NCBI RefSeq assembly: GCF_030815145.1
Contig: NZ_JAUSWJ010000001.1
Coordinates: 2,046,001-2,110,000 of the forward strand
DNA length: 64,000 nt
Direction of reading: 5' to 3'
Source of the DNA: Kaistia geumhonensis
GTDB taxonomy: Bacteria; Pseudomonadota; Alphaproteobacteria; Rhizobiales; Kaistiaceae
The translations under genes and the position numbers were made by a program. Positions 14,094 through 22,944 of this stretch are shown one piece after another. Position 1 is the stretch's first letter, and the number at the start of each line of letters is the position of its first letter. Below the pieces are notes generated by a model. That model did not search any database, had not been told where the DNA came from, and saw only the letters and a program-made list of their open reading frames with translations.

Positions 14094-15842
14094 ATGAGCG
14101 AGGATCCCCTCGCTGGCGCTTCGACGGTCGCCGTCGAGGCGGCGGCCCGCGCGAGCCTGTGGCCTGAACCGCAATGGCTCACCGAGCTGTGCGCCGAGCC
14201 CGGCAACGAATGGGCGCGCAAGGCCTGGGAGAAAGCGCGGCAGGTTCCGGGCGCGTGGTTCGACCATGCGAAGGCCGAGAAGGTCGTCGCGCTGTGGCCG
14301 ACATGGTTCGTGCTCACCGACGATCGCTTCGCCGGTGTTCCGTTCCGGCTGCTGCCGTGGCAGGCGGCCGTGGTGCGGCTTCTCGTCGGCTGGAAGGCGC
14401 CGACCGAGATCATCGACCCGTGGACGGGCGCAAAGACCTTCGCGCATGTCCGCGTCTTCAAGCGGCTGCTGCTCTGGATCCCGCGCAAGAACGGCAAGAG
14501 CGAGTTCCTCGCCGCGCTGGCGCTGCTCTTCTTTGCGATCGAGGGCGTCGCCGGCGGCCAAGGCTTCGTGTTCGCCCGCGACGAGGCGCAGGGGCGCGTC
14601 GTGCTGCGCAAGATGAAGGCGATGATCGCGGGCAATCCGCGGCTCGCCGAAGACGCGCAGCCCTTCGCGAAATCGATCTATCTGAAGCCGACGGCATCGC
14701 TTTTCGAGCTGCTGACCGGCTCCGAGGAGGGCAAGCACGGCAAATCGCCGACCGTCATCGCCGGCGACGAGATGCATGAATGGCGCTCGCGCGAGGTCGA
14801 GACGACGCTGCGGCAAGGCACGGGAACGCGCCTGCAGCCCATCGAGCTCTATGCCTCGACGGCGGGCAAGAAGACGAACCCGACCGGCGTCGCGCTCTGG
14901 GAAGAGAGCCTCGCCATTCTCGACGGCCGGATCGACGATCCGGCGACGCTGGTCGTCGTGTTCGCGGCCGGGCCGGAAGACGACTGGCGGGACGAAGACG
15001 CCTGGCGCCGCGCCAACCCGTCGCTCGGCCTGTCGCCGACGATCGCCTTCCTGCGGCGCGAGGCGGCGCTTGCCATCGACAATCCGCGGGCCGAGGCGCA
15101 TTTCCGCTGCTACCACCTCAACCAGTGGGTCGACGGCACCGTCCGCTGGCTGAGCGTCAAGAAGTGGGATGCCTGCGCCGTCGACGCGACGAGCTGGAAG
15201 ACGGCGGCGCAGCGGCTGAAGGGCCGTACTTGCTGGGGCGCGATCGACGTCTCGTCGACCCGCGACGTGACGGCGCTGATCTGGCTGTTCCCGCCGGAGG
15301 GCGACGAGACGAAGTGGCAGCTGGCCTGCCGCTTCTGGGTGCCCGAGCTGACGCTGGCCGAGCGCGTCAAGGCTGATCGCCTGCCCTATGACCGCTGGAA
15401 GGCGATGGGCGCGATGGAGACGACGCCCGGCGACTATGTCGACCAGAACTTCGTGAAGGCCGCTGTCCTCGAAGGCTTCAACGACTTCGACGTGCTCGGC
15501 GTCGGCTACGATCCGTGGAACGCGACGAAACTCGTCGCCGACCTCGAGACCGAGGGCGTCGAGATCGACCGGCTGATCGAGATGCGGCAGGGCATCGCGA
15601 CGCTGGGCGAGCCGTCGAAGCACTTCGAGCGGCTCGTCTATGCCGAGCTGCTCGATCACGGCGGCCATCCGGTGATGCGCTGGATGGCGGGCAACGCGGT
15701 CGTTCGCTTCGACGAAAACCTGAACTTCGCGCCGGCTAAGAAGCGCTCGGCCGAGAAGATCGACGGCATCGTTGCCGGTGTCATGGCGGCAGGCCTCGCC
15801 TTCCGCAACGACGACGCAAAATCCTTCTGGGAAACGACCTGA
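14094..15842 (+). CDS. Terminase large subunit
   Basis: A 582-residue ATPase-nuclease that pumps DNA into the prohead. The Walker A is LLWIPRKNGKSEFL (Arg131 to Ser136 is the loop, the classical terminase variant), Walker B is TVIAGDEMHE (Asp225, Glu226), and the RNase H-like nuclease has WGAIDVSSTRDVTALIW and VLGVGYDPWNATKL with the metal-binding aspartates. Length and motif order fit the HK97-type (Terminase_1) family. Three bases separate it from the small subunit. Confidence 0.93.
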   Translation: MSEDPLAGASTVAVEAAARASLWPEPQWLTELCAEPGNEWARKAWEKARQVPGAWFDHAKAEKVVALWPTWFVLTDDRFAGVPFRLLPWQAAVVRLLVGWKAPTEIIDPWTGAKTFAHVRVFKRLLLWIPRKNGKSEFLAALALLFFAIEGVAGGQGFVFARDEAQGRVVLRKMKAMIAGNPRLAEDAQPFAKSIYLKPTASLFELLTGSEEGKHGKSPTVIAGDEMHEWRSREVETTLRQGTGTRLQPIELYASTAGKKTNPTGVALWEESLAILDGRIDDPATLVVVFAAGPEDDWRDEDAWRRANPSLGLSPTIAFLRREAALAIDNPRAEAHFRCYHLNQWVDGTVRWLSVKKWDACAVDATSWKTAAQRLKGRTCWGAIDVSSTRDVTALIWLFPPEGDETKWQLACRFWVPELTLAERVKADRLPYDRWKAMGAMETTPGDYVDQNFVKAAVLEGFNDFDVLGVGYDPWNATKLVADLETEGVEIDRLIEMRQGIATLGEPSKHFERLVYAELLDHGGHPVMRWMAGNAVVRFDENLNFAPAKKRSAEKIDGIVAGVMAAGLAFRNDDAKSFWETT

Positions 15843-15845
15843 CGA

Positions 15846-17090
15846 ATGGGCATCTGGTCCTGGCTCCCCTGGGGGCGGAAGAACGCCGACCCGACCGAGC
15901 GTCAGGCCTGGCTGCGCGGCGGACTTCCGACCGGCGCACCACTGACGCCGGAAACGGCCCTCAGCACCACGACTGTGCTCGCCTGCTGCCGTGTGCTGAT
16001 GAACGGCGTCGCGCAGGTGCCGTTTCGCCTTTATCGGGAAGCCGACGACCGCCGTAAGCCGGCGAGCGATCACCCGCTTTATTCGCTGCTCTATCGGCGG
16101 CCGAACAAGTGGCAAACGGCCTTCGAGTTCCGCCAGACACTCGTGCTGCATCTGGCGCTCACCTGGAATGCCTACGTCTTCGTCAATCGGGTCGGTATCG
16201 CGCGCAACATCTTCGAGCTGATCATCATCGAGCCGCAGCGCGTCACCGTCGAGCGCCGCGACGATCTTTCGCTCGTCTATCGCGTGACCGGCGAGAAGGG
16301 TGAGCAACAGGTATTCCCTGCCGAGGCGATCTGGCATCTGCGCGGCCCGTCGTGGAACAGCTATCTCGGCATGAACCCGCTTCGGCTGGCTGCGGAGGCG
16401 ATCGGGCTTGCGGCTGCGCTGGAGCGCGGCCAGGCCGAGTTTCAGAAGAACGGCGCCGCGGTCTCCGGCTCCTATTCCGTGGAGGAAAAGCTCTCGCCAG
16501 AGCGCTACGAGTTCCTGGCGAAGTGGATCGACAGGCACGCCGTCGGCGGCGACCGGGCCGCCAAGCCTATGATCCTCGACATGGGGGCCGAATGGGCATC
16601 GCATGCGATGTCCAGTGTCGATCAACAGCTGATCGAGACGCGCAAATTCCAGATCGAGGAGATCTGCCGCGCCTTCAACATCATGCCGATAATGGTCGGG
16701 CATGGCGGCGACACCTCGCCGACCTATGCCAGCGCAGAGCAGTTCTTCCTGGCGCATGTCGTGCACACGCTCTCGCCCTGGTACGAGCTGATCGAGCAGA
16801 GCGCCGACGTCAACCTACTTACCGAGGAAGAGCGCGCGGCCGGCTACTACACGAAGTTCACGCCCAACGCGCTGATGCGCGGCGCCGCAAACGACCGCGC
16901 CAACTTCTATTCCAAGGGCCTCGGCGCCGGCGGCACGAAGGGCTGGCTTACCCAGAACGACGTGCGGCGCCTCGAGGATATGGACCCGTCGGACGATCCG
17001 AGGGCCAACGAGCTGCCGCAGCCGACCGCGAAGCCCGGCACGTCGCCGGCCGACCCGTCGAACACGCCCGGAGATCCCAATGCGCAGTGA
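15846..17090 (+). CDS. HK97-family portal protein
   Basis: The 414-residue portal ring protein through which DNA enters and leaves the head. The N-terminus contains TVLACCRVLMNGVAQVPFRL and the middle contains WNSYLGMNPLRLAAEAIGLA, FQKNGAAVSG and FQIEEICRAFNIMP, all usual signposts of the HK97/SPP1-like portal family. The C-terminus is proline-rich and flexible. Its last codons overlap the start of the prohead protease gene by 11 bases. Confidence 0.93.
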   Translation: MGIWSWLPWGRKNADPTERQAWLRGGLPTGAPLTPETALSTTTVLACCRVLMNGVAQVPFRLYREADDRRKPASDHPLYSLLYRRPNKWQTAFEFRQTLVLHLALTWNAYVFVNRVGIARNIFELIIIEPQRVTVERRDDLSLVYRVTGEKGEQQVFPAEAIWHLRGPSWNSYLGMNPLRLAAEAIGLAAALERGQAEFQKNGAAVSGSYSVEEKLSPERYEFLAKWIDRHAVGGDRAAKPMILDMGAEWASHAMSSVDQQLIETRKFQIEEICRAFNIMPIMVGHGGDTSPTYASAEQFFLAHVVHTLSPWYELIEQSADVNLLTEEERAAGYYTKFTPNALMRGAANDRANFYSKGLGAGGTKGWLTQNDVRRLEDMDPSDDPRANELPQPTAKPGTSPADPSNTPGDPNAQ

Positions 17091-17799
17091 AGCCTTCTAT
17101 GCGCCGCTCGAGGTGAAGTTCGCCGAGGGCGCCACCGCTGGCATCTTCGAGGGTTATGGCGCGGTGTTCGGCAATGTCGACGCCTATGGCGACGTCATCC
17201 AGAAGGGCGCATTCCGCGAGACGCTGCGCGAGTGGAAAGGGCTCAAGAAACTGCCGCCGATGCTCGTACAGCATGGCGGCTGGATGATGACCGACATGGA
17301 CGCGCTGCCGGTCGGGATCTGGGAGGCGATGTCGGAAGACGACACCGGCCTTCAGGTCAAGGGTCGCCTCATCAATCTCGACACCGAGCGCGGCAAGACG
17401 ATCTATGGCGCCATGAAGGAAGGCGCCCTCGACGGCATGTCGATCGGCTACCGGGCGAAGGAATTCGCGCTCGGCACCAAGCCCGAGGAGCCGCGCCGCA
17501 CGCTCAAGAAGATCGACCTCATGGAGGTGTCGGTTGTCACCTTCCCGGCCAACGGCAAGGCGCGCGTCAGCGCCGTCAAGTCGCAGGACGATCTGAGCGT
17601 CGAAGACATTCGCGAGATCGAAGCCATCCTCCGGACGGAGGACCTCTCGCAACGGGACGCCGCGAAGGCCGTCGCCGGCTTCAAGAAGTGGCTCCGCCGT
17701 GACGGCGGTGCACCGGGACCAGGCTCTCGCGACGAGAGTGCTGCGGCCGACCTGGCGGACGTGATCCGCCGGAACATCGCATCCCTTTCGGCACGGTGA
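17080..17799 (+). CDS. HK97-family prohead protease
   Basis: A 239-residue serine protease that trims the scaffold part of the capsid protein. The core has FEGYGAVFGNVDAYGDVIQK, the catalytic His65 in MLVQHGG, the nucleophile Ser121 in LDGMSIGYRA and the strand VSVVTFPANGKARV. The C-terminal tail (about 165-239) is charged and probably serves targeting. It overlaps the portal gene and is followed directly by the capsid gene, the standard order. Confidence 0.92.
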   Translation: MRSEAFYAPLEVKFAEGATAGIFEGYGAVFGNVDAYGDVIQKGAFRETLREWKGLKKLPPMLVQHGGWMMTDMDALPVGIWEAMSEDDTGLQVKGRLINLDTERGKTIYGAMKEGALDGMSIGYRAKEFALGTKPEEPRRTLKKIDLMEVSVVTFPANGKARVSAVKSQDDLSVEDIREIEAILRTEDLSQRDAAKAVAGFKKWLRRDGGAPGPGSRDESAAADLADVIRRNIASLSAR

Positions 17800-17804
17800 G
17801 AACC

Positions 17805-19154
17805 ATGGACCTGAACGAGATCAAGGGCCTGCTCGACAAGCAGGGCGAGGCGTTCGACGCCTTCAAGAAGTCGCACACCGAACAACTCGACGAGCTGAAG
17901 AAGAAGGGCGCCACCGACCCGCTGCTGGTCGAGCGCATGGGCAAGGTCGAAAAGGCGCTCGACAGCGCGGTCGAGGCGAAGGCCGCGATCGAGGCGAAGC
18001 TCGAGGCCGAGAAGAAGGAGCGCGAGGCGCTCGAGGCGCGGATCAACCGCGAGGGCATCAAGGCGGGCAGCGTCGAGGAGGCGAAGCGCGCCATCGAGAT
18101 CAAGGACTTCAACGTCACCCTCGCCGCCGTCGCGTCGGACCAGAAGCGCGGTTTTGCGCCGCTCGACGAGAAGGGCTATGACGCCTACAAGTCCGCCTTC
18201 AACGGCTTCCTGCGCAAGAACGAACGGCTGCTCACGGCCGAGGAAGTGAAGACGCTCTCGGTCGGCTCCGACCCCGACGGCGGCTATTTCGTCACGCCGG
18301 ACATCACCGGGCGCATCGTCAAGAAGGTCTACGAGACCTCTCCGATCCGCCAGATTGCCAGCGTACAGGCGATCAGCACCGACGCCCTCGAGGGTATCGA
18401 GGACAATGGCGAGGCCGGCGCCGGCTATGCCGGCGAGATGACGCAGGGCTCGGATACCACCACGCCGCAGGTCGGCAAGTGGCGGATCCCCGTCTTCTGG
18501 ATCGACACCGAGCCGAAGGCGACGCAGCAGCTGCTCGACGATGCGGCGGTCGACATCGAGGGCTGGCTGAGCGGCAAGGTCGGCGACAAGTTCTCGCGCT
18601 TCGAGAACTCCGAGTTCGTGAACGGTGCCGCCAACAAGATCCTCGGTCTCGCCAAGGGATACACCGCCGCCGCCGACAGCGGCGCCGGCGTCACCTGGGG
18701 ACAGGTCGGTTATGTCGCCACCGGCTCGGACGGCGCTTTCGCCGGCTCCAACCCGGCCGACAAGCTGATCGACCTGATGGGCGCGCTGAAGGGTGCGTAT
18801 CTCAACAATGCGCGCTGGCTGACCCGCCGCTCCGTCGTCACGCTCATCCGCAAGTTCAAGGATGGGCAGGGCAACTATCTCTGGCAGCCGGCCTTCACGC
18901 TCGGCACGCCGGAATCGATCATGGGCTTCCCGGTCACCCGCGCCGAGGACATGCCCGCGGTGGCGTCGAACAGCTACTCGCTGGCCTTCGGCGACTTCGC
19001 GGCGGCCTACCAGATCGTCGACCGCCAGGGTATCCGGGTGCTGCGCGATCCCTACACCGCCAAGCCCTTCATCAAGTTCTACACGACGAAGCGGGTCGGC
19101 GGCGGCGTCGTGAACTTCGAGGCCTACAAGCTGCTGAAGTTCGGCACCTCGTAA
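17805..19154 (+). CDS. Major capsid protein (HK97 fold)
   Basis: A 449-residue precursor. Residues 1 to about 95 are charged and coiled-coil-like (MDLNEIKGLLDKQGEAFDAF...), the delta/scaffold domain removed by the protease; the mature shell protein follows with DPDGGYFVTPDITGRIVKKV and a C-terminal AFGDFAAAYQIVDRQGIRVL segment typical of HK97-type capsids. ATG 17805 is preferred over the GTG at 17796 because CGGTGAG is well placed before it. Confidence 0.95.
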   Translation: MDLNEIKGLLDKQGEAFDAFKKSHTEQLDELKKKGATDPLLVERMGKVEKALDSAVEAKAAIEAKLEAEKKEREALEARINREGIKAGSVEEAKRAIEIKDFNVTLAAVASDQKRGFAPLDEKGYDAYKSAFNGFLRKNERLLTAEEVKTLSVGSDPDGGYFVTPDITGRIVKKVYETSPIRQIASVQAISTDALEGIEDNGEAGAGYAGEMTQGSDTTTPQVGKWRIPVFWIDTEPKATQQLLDDAAVDIEGWLSGKVGDKFSRFENSEFVNGAANKILGLAKGYTAAADSGAGVTWGQVGYVATGSDGAFAGSNPADKLIDLMGALKGAYLNNARWLTRRSVVTLIRKFKDGQGNYLWQPAFTLGTPESIMGFPVTRAEDMPAVASNSYSLAFGDFAAAYQIVDRQGIRVLRDPYTAKPFIKFYTTKRVGGGVVNFEAYKLLKFGTS

Positions 19155-19167
19155 GCGGCAACGCGCG

Positions 19168-19190
19168 GCCGGCGCCTTCGCGGCGCCGGC
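19168..19190 (+). terminator. Hairpin after the capsid gene
   Basis: GCCGGCGCC (19168-19176) pairs with GGCGCCGGC (19182-19190) around TTCGC, 14 bases after the capsid stop. There is no T-run, only a pyrimidine-rich tail, so partial termination or protection of the abundant capsid message is more likely than full termination. Confidence 0.5.
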
Positions 19191-19222
19191 ATTCCTCCCT
19201 CTCCATCTCAAGGATACGCACG

Positions 19223-19642
19223 ATGCGTGACATCATGGATCGGGTGCACGTCGCCGCGGCCTTCGCGCCGAAGGCGGCCGTCACCGACAACACCGCGCAG
19301 GTCTCGTCCGTCGCCGATCTCAAGGGTTACGGCTCTTGCATGCTGGCCTATATCCTCGGCACCAACGCCGACACGGATATGACCTACACGCTGCTCATCG
19401 AAGACAGCGACGACAATTCGTCCTTCGCCGCGGTCGACGACGCCTATCTCAACGGCACCGAAGTGCTCGGCAGCGCCGACTTCGGCGACGACGGCGAGCC
19501 GCGCAAGATCGGCTATACCGGCATCAAGCGCTATGTTCGCGCGACGATCACGCCGGCGAACAATACCGGCAACGTCTTCATCGGCGGCGTCTGGGTGCTC
19601 GGCCATCCGAACCGCCAGCCGACGGCCAACCCGCCGATCTGA
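19223..19642 (+). CDS. Hypothetical head protein (139 aa)
   Basis: The product (MRDIMDRVHVAAAFAPKAAV...) is rich in small residues and beta strands (TDMTYTLLIEDSDDNSSF, GIKRYVRATITPANNTGNVF) and is related in style to head decoration or stabilisation proteins encoded just after the capsid in such phages. An AAGGATA element precedes the ATG. Assignment to a head role comes from position; no specific family is claimed. Confidence 0.75.
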   Translation: MRDIMDRVHVAAAFAPKAAVTDNTAQVSSVADLKGYGSCMLAYILGTNADTDMTYTLLIEDSDDNSSFAAVDDAYLNGTEVLGSADFGDDGEPRKIGYTGIKRYVRATITPANNTGNVFIGGVWVLGHPNRQPTANPPI

Positions 19643-19650
19643 CCCGCGCC

Positions 19651-20238
19651 ATGCTCGCGCCCGTCCTGATCACGGCACCGGCGGAAACGCCGGTGTCGCT
19701 CGCCGAAGCCAAGGCGCATTGCCGCGTCGACCACGACGACGATGATCTCCTCATCGAGGCGCTGATCTTGGCGGCGGTCGGGCATCTCGATGGCTGGTCG
19801 GGCGTGCTCGGTCGAGCTCTGGTGACCCAGACCTGGCGGCAGGACTTTTTCGGCTTTGGCAGCACCCGCTGCGGGCCGTTGCGGCTCGCTCTCTCGCCGG
19901 TGTCCTCCATCTCGTCGCTGACCTATTTTGAACCGTCCGGGGCTCAGCAGGCCCTTTCGGCCGGGGTGTATCGACTGCTCACAGACGAGCGCGGGCCGTT
20001 TGTCGAGTGTGTGGGCGATTCGACATGGCCGTCGACGGCATGCCGGTCCGATTCGGTATCGGTCACTTATGTCGCCGGGGTCGCCGCTGCCGACGTGCCC
20101 GCGCCGATCAAGGCGGCGACGCTGCTCATCGTCGGGCATCTCTATGCCAACCGCGAAGCCGTAGCGGAAAGCACGCTCGCCGCATTGCCATACGCGGTCG
20201 ACGCACTGATCGCGCCCTATCGCCGCGTAGGCCTCTGA
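19651..20238 (+). CDS. Head-tail connector protein (gp6-like)
   Basis: A 195-residue protein with the N-terminal pattern PVSLAEAKAHCRVDHDDDDL and LLIEALILAAVGHLDGW, the hallmark of phage head-tail connector/adaptor proteins of the gp6 / phiE125 gp8 type, and a later ADVPAPIKAATLLIVGHLY helix near the C-terminus. It should form the ring under the portal. It follows the putative decoration gene by eight bases. Confidence 0.88.
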   Translation: MLAPVLITAPAETPVSLAEAKAHCRVDHDDDDLLIEALILAAVGHLDGWSGVLGRALVTQTWRQDFFGFGSTRCGPLRLALSPVSSISSLTYFEPSGAQQALSAGVYRLLTDERGPFVECVGDSTWPSTACRSDSVSVTYVAGVAAADVPAPIKAATLLIVGHLYANREAVAESTLAALPYAVDALIAPYRRVGL

Positions 20239-20262
20239 TATTTCCCTCTCAAGGATCTCACC

Positions 20263-20673
20263 ATGGCTGATCTCTCCATCACCGCGGCAAACGTCATCGC
20301 GGGCGACGACAGCGTGCAGGCGTCCGGCATCGCGGGCGAAGCCGTCGCGGCCGGCAAGGTCGGGTATTACAACACCAGCACGCGCCGCTACATGCTGGCC
20401 GACAGCAACTCCGCCACCGTCGAAGCGCGGCGCGGCACCTGCATCTTTCTCAACGGCGCAGCGGCGGGGCAACCCGTGAAGGTGCACCGGGCTGGCGACA
20501 TCACGATCGGCGCCACTCTCACGGCGGCCACGGCCTACTATCTGTCCGACACGCCAGGCGGCATCTGCCCGCTCGCCGATGTCGGGAGCGGCGAGTATGT
20601 CTGCCAGGTCGGGCTCGCCAGATCGACGACTGTCCTTACGGTCGACTTCCAGTTCCCGGGCGTCGCGCTCTAG
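20263..20673 (+). CDS. Putative head/tail decoration protein (136 aa)
   Basis: A beta-rich, alanine/glycine-rich protein starting MADLSITAANVIAGDDSVQA, with repeats of short strands (GQPVKVHRAGDITIGATLTA) like those of capsid decoration or fibre-stabilising proteins. An AAGGATCTCACC stretch precedes the ATG. It lies among the connector genes, where such structural accessories are common. The exact role is not known. Confidence 0.65.
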   Translation: MADLSITAANVIAGDDSVQASGIAGEAVAAGKVGYYNTSTRRYMLADSNSATVEARRGTCIFLNGAAAGQPVKVHRAGDITIGATLTAATAYYLSDTPGGICPLADVGSGEYVCQVGLARSTTVLTVDFQFPGVAL

Positions 20674-20676
20674 ACC

Positions 20677-20865
20677 GTGCCCTGGGTGCGGTTTACCAGC
20701 CGCTTCGACTGGTCGCCGCCGCCGTTTCGGCAGCGGCGCACGACAGTGTTCCAGGCCGGCCAGACCCTGCTCGTGACCACGGCATGCGCGAAAAGCGCCG
20801 TCGCGGCCGGCAAGGCTGTCCCTGTCGCCAAGCCCAAGCAGGAGCACGACAATGGGCGCGGGTGA
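20677..20865 (+). CDS. Short basic phage protein (62 aa)
   Basis: A short frame starting at GTG 20677, three bases after the previous stop, encoding MPWVRFTSRFDWSPPPFRQR followed by a small alanine/lysine-rich tail. Its end overlaps the start of the head closure gene by 14 bases. The N-terminal pattern (aromatic and basic residues, FDW) is seen in small connector-region proteins of related prophages. There is no clear ribosome-binding site, so coupling to the gene before would be needed. Confidence 0.5.
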   Translation: MPWVRFTSRFDWSPPPFRQRRTTVFQAGQTLLVTTACAKSAVAAGKAVPVAKPKQEHDNGRG

Positions 20866-21196
20866 CCTTCGGGAACGCCTCTCGTTCCAGAAACGCGCCG
20901 CAATCGACGACGGCTTCGGCAACCCGGTCTCCGGTCCCTTCGTCGAGCAGTTCGTCGTGTGGGGGCGCATCCAGTATCTGAAGGGCGGCGAAGGTGTGCA
21001 GGCGGCCAGGCTCGCCGGTACGCAACCTGTCATCCTGCATGTCCGGGCGTCACGCCAGACGCGCACCATCTCTCCGGACTGGCGGGCGGTCGACGCACGG
21101 CGCGGCACGATCTTCAACATCACTGCCGCCGCCAACATGGACGAGCGCAACGTCATGATCGAGATCCTTGCATCGAGCGGGGAAGCATCGGGCTGA
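20852..21196 (+). CDS. Phage head closure (head-tail joining) protein
   Basis: A 114-residue protein with the standard opening GDLRERLSFQKRAAIDDGFG and VVWGRIQYLKGGEGVQAARL, and a later DWRAVDARRGTIFNITAAAN segment; this is the head-tail joining (gp16/gpII-type stopper) family. It should close the connector after packaging. Its TGA overlaps the ATG of the following gene. Confidence 0.88.
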   Translation: MGAGDLRERLSFQKRAAIDDGFGNPVSGPFVEQFVVWGRIQYLKGGEGVQAARLAGTQPVILHVRASRQTRTISPDWRAVDARRGTIFNITAAANMDERNVMIEILASSGEASG

Positions 21197-21663
21197 TGGC
21201 GACCAAGGTGGAGCGGCTCGATCGGCTCAAGGCGAAGATCGCGGCGATGGCCCCTGCGGCGAGAGCCGAGATTCAAAAAGCTCTCGTCGAGAGCGGAGAG
21301 GAGATCGCGAACCTCGCTCGTCATCTCGCGCCAAAGAAAAGCGGGGCGCTGGCGCGGTCGATCGGATCGACGCTTGGCGCCTACACGCCGGACAACTCCA
21401 ATGTGCGCGGAGTATCGGCCGGAGGCGGCAATGATCTTTCTGTCACGGTGCATGCCGGCGACGAGAACGCCTACTACGCGGCGTTTGTCGAGTTCGGGAC
21501 AGCGCCGCATCGGCAGAAGCGCAACCCGTTCAACGGTGGCGAGCATCCAGGGTCGAAAGCCGTTCCATTCTTCTTCCCGGCCTATCGAGCCGGAAAGAAG
21601 AGGGCGAAATCGCGGATCGCGCGCGCGGTCAACCGTGCTGCCAAGAAGGTAGCGTCGAAATGA
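21196..21663 (+). CDS. HK97 gp10-family tail completion protein
   Basis: A 155-residue protein starting MATKVERLDRLKAKIAAMAP with the family landmarks ALVESGEEIANLARHLAPKK, SGALARSI, AYYAAFVEFGTAPHRQ and a C-terminal FFFPAYRAGKKRAKSRIARA helix. HK97 gp10-like proteins join the tail tube to the connector. Start and stop both overlap neighbours by a few bases. Confidence 0.88.
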   Translation: MATKVERLDRLKAKIAAMAPAARAEIQKALVESGEEIANLARHLAPKKSGALARSIGSTLGAYTPDNSNVRGVSAGGGNDLSVTVHAGDENAYYAAFVEFGTAPHRQKRNPFNGGEHPGSKAVPFFFPAYRAGKKRAKSRIARAVNRAAKKVASK

Positions 21664-22058
21664 TCGGCAGCCCGAGCCTGGCGCTCCAGAAGGCTATTGT
21701 CGACGCGCTGAGCCGCGGCGTGCCAGAGGTCGGTGGCCGCGTGTTCGATGTCGTGCCGCCATCGGCGGCCTTCCCCTATGTCACGATCGGCGAAGGACAG
21801 GACCTCGCCGATACTGCCGATTGCTATGACGGCACCGAGTCCTTTCTGGACATTCACGTGTGGTCGCGGGCGGTCGGTTTTCCTGAGGCCAAGCGCATCG
21901 CCGGCAAGGTCCGCCATGCGCTGCACGATGCCGATCTGCCGCTCGACGAGCATGTTCTTCTGCTTCTCCACTTTCGGGATCAGCGCCCTCTTCGTGATCC
22001 CGACGGCGTCACAAGCCATGTGGCGATGACGTTCCGCGCTCTGACACAGCCAGCCTGA
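21660..22058 (+). CDS. DUF3168 tail terminator/completion protein
   Basis: A 132-residue protein with the fold landmarks SLALQKAIVDALSRGVPEV, VPPSAAFPYVTIGEGQ, FLDIHVWSRAVGFPEAKRIA and a final SHVAMTFRALTQ strand. These match DUF3168, the tail terminator family, which ends tail tube growth. The ATG overlaps the previous stop by four bases. Confidence 0.86.
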   Translation: MIGSPSLALQKAIVDALSRGVPEVGGRVFDVVPPSAAFPYVTIGEGQDLADTADCYDGTESFLDIHVWSRAVGFPEAKRIAGKVRHALHDADLPLDEHVLLLLHFRDQRPLRDPDGVTSHVAMTFRALTQPA

Positions 22059-22072
22059 TACAGGAGACAATG

Positions 22073-22507
22073 ATGGCGAAGCCGACCACGCTTCGGGGAT
22101 CGAAGCTGCTCGTCAAGATTGGCGATGGTGGATCGCCGGAGGTCTTCACGGCCCCCTGCGCCCTGACGACGAAGTCATTCGGCCGCTCGGCCGGAGTGAA
22201 CGAATTCAACGTCGCGGACTGCGACGACCCGGACGCGCCGATCTGGACCGAGCGTGTCAAGAGCGCGCTGTCGTCCACGATTTCTGGCTCCGGCACGCTC
22301 GCGCAGGAGAGCCTCGATCTCTACGAGGCGGCCTATTCGGACCAAGACTCGCGCAATGTCCAGGTGACGATCGACTATTCGGTCGGCCCCCGTACCTATG
22401 AGGGCAAATATCACCTGACGACCCTCAACATCACCGGCGAGCAGGACGGGCTCATCCAGGTCGAGATCGAGCTTCAGTCCGACGGCGCGGTCGGCATCGC
22501 CGCATGA
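22073..22507 (+). CDS. Major tail tube protein
   Basis: The 144-residue tube subunit. The pattern KPTTLRGSKLLVKIGDGGSP, then FNVADCDDPDAPIWTERVKS, then STISGSGTLAQESLDLYEAA is typical of the TP901-1/GTA tail tube family. Two adjacent ATGs occur; 22073 is chosen because it has the better distance to AGGAG. Its stop overlaps the ATG of the chaperone gene. Confidence 0.88.
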   Translation: MAKPTTLRGSKLLVKIGDGGSPEVFTAPCALTTKSFGRSAGVNEFNVADCDDPDAPIWTERVKSALSSTISGSGTLAQESLDLYEAAYSDQDSRNVQVTIDYSVGPRTYEGKYHLTTLNITGEQDGLIQVEIELQSDGAVGIAA

Positions 22508-22944
22508 GCCGCTCTGGGGCGATCGAGATCGCATGGAACGGCGGGACGCATTCATTCCGGCTTGCGATCCGCCAGTGGGTCGAACTTCAGGAGGAATGCG
22601 GCATCGGTCCTCCCGAGCTGCTTTCGCGGCTTGGAGGCAGCCGCTGGCGCGTCCAGGACGTGCGCCAGCCGATCCGGCTGGGGCTTGTCGGCGGCGGCAT
22701 GAAGCCGGCGGATGCCAACATCCTTGTCGCCCGCTATGTCGACGAGCGCCCGCTGATCGAGGCTGTGCCGGTCGCGCAGGCGATCGTCCTCGCGTCACTT
22801 GTCGGCGTGCCCGACGAGCCCGTGGGAAAAGAGGCGGCGGCGGGGGCCGCGACGGAGGCGGACGCGACGGACGCCTCGCCTTCGCCGCCTATTACGGATC
22901 CGGCGCCGCCATGGGGTTCACCCCCCGCGATGTCGACGACATGA
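22504..22944 (+). CDS. GTA-family tail assembly protein, upstream chaperone frame
   Basis: A 146-residue protein starting MSRSGAIEIAWNGGTHSFRL with QPIRLGLVGGGMKPADANIL and VARYVDERPL, as in gene transfer agent family tail proteins encoded between tail tube and tape measure. The C-terminus after residue 110 is alanine/proline-rich. At codons 107-109 the heptamer GGGAAAA is in slippery phase, and a -1 shift there would extend the protein into the next frame to 23060, giving 185 residues, the usual arrangement of siphovirus tail chaperones. Confidence 0.82.
   Translation: MSRSGAIEIAWNGGTHSFRLAIRQWVELQEECGIGPPELLSRLGGSRWRVQDVRQPIRLGLVGGGMKPADANILVARYVDERPLIEAVPVAQAIVLASLVGVPDEPVGKEAAAGAATEADATDASPSPPITDPAPPWGSPPAMSTT
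22824..22830 (+). promoter_or_regulatory. Candidate -1 ribosomal frameshift site
   Basis: The heptamer reads G GGA AAA in the frame of the upstream chaperone, the X XXY YYZ form. Shifting back one base continues as GGG AAA AGA into the frame that stays open through the downstream 49-residue gene to 23060. The lambda tail chaperone uses the closely related GGGAAAG. A G+C-rich stretch follows. Confidence 0.65.

Noticed and set aside
13128-16766. A 1212-codon open frame on the reverse strand across the terminase and portal genes.
   Set aside because: It is antisense to intact terminase and portal genes with clear motifs; the high G+C content keeps the opposite strand open. Its translation is Arg/His/Gly-rich and has no domain.
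17796-17804. The GTG three codons before the capsid ATG as its start.
   Set aside because: The ribosome-binding sequence overlaps that GTG and is placed correctly for the ATG at 17805.
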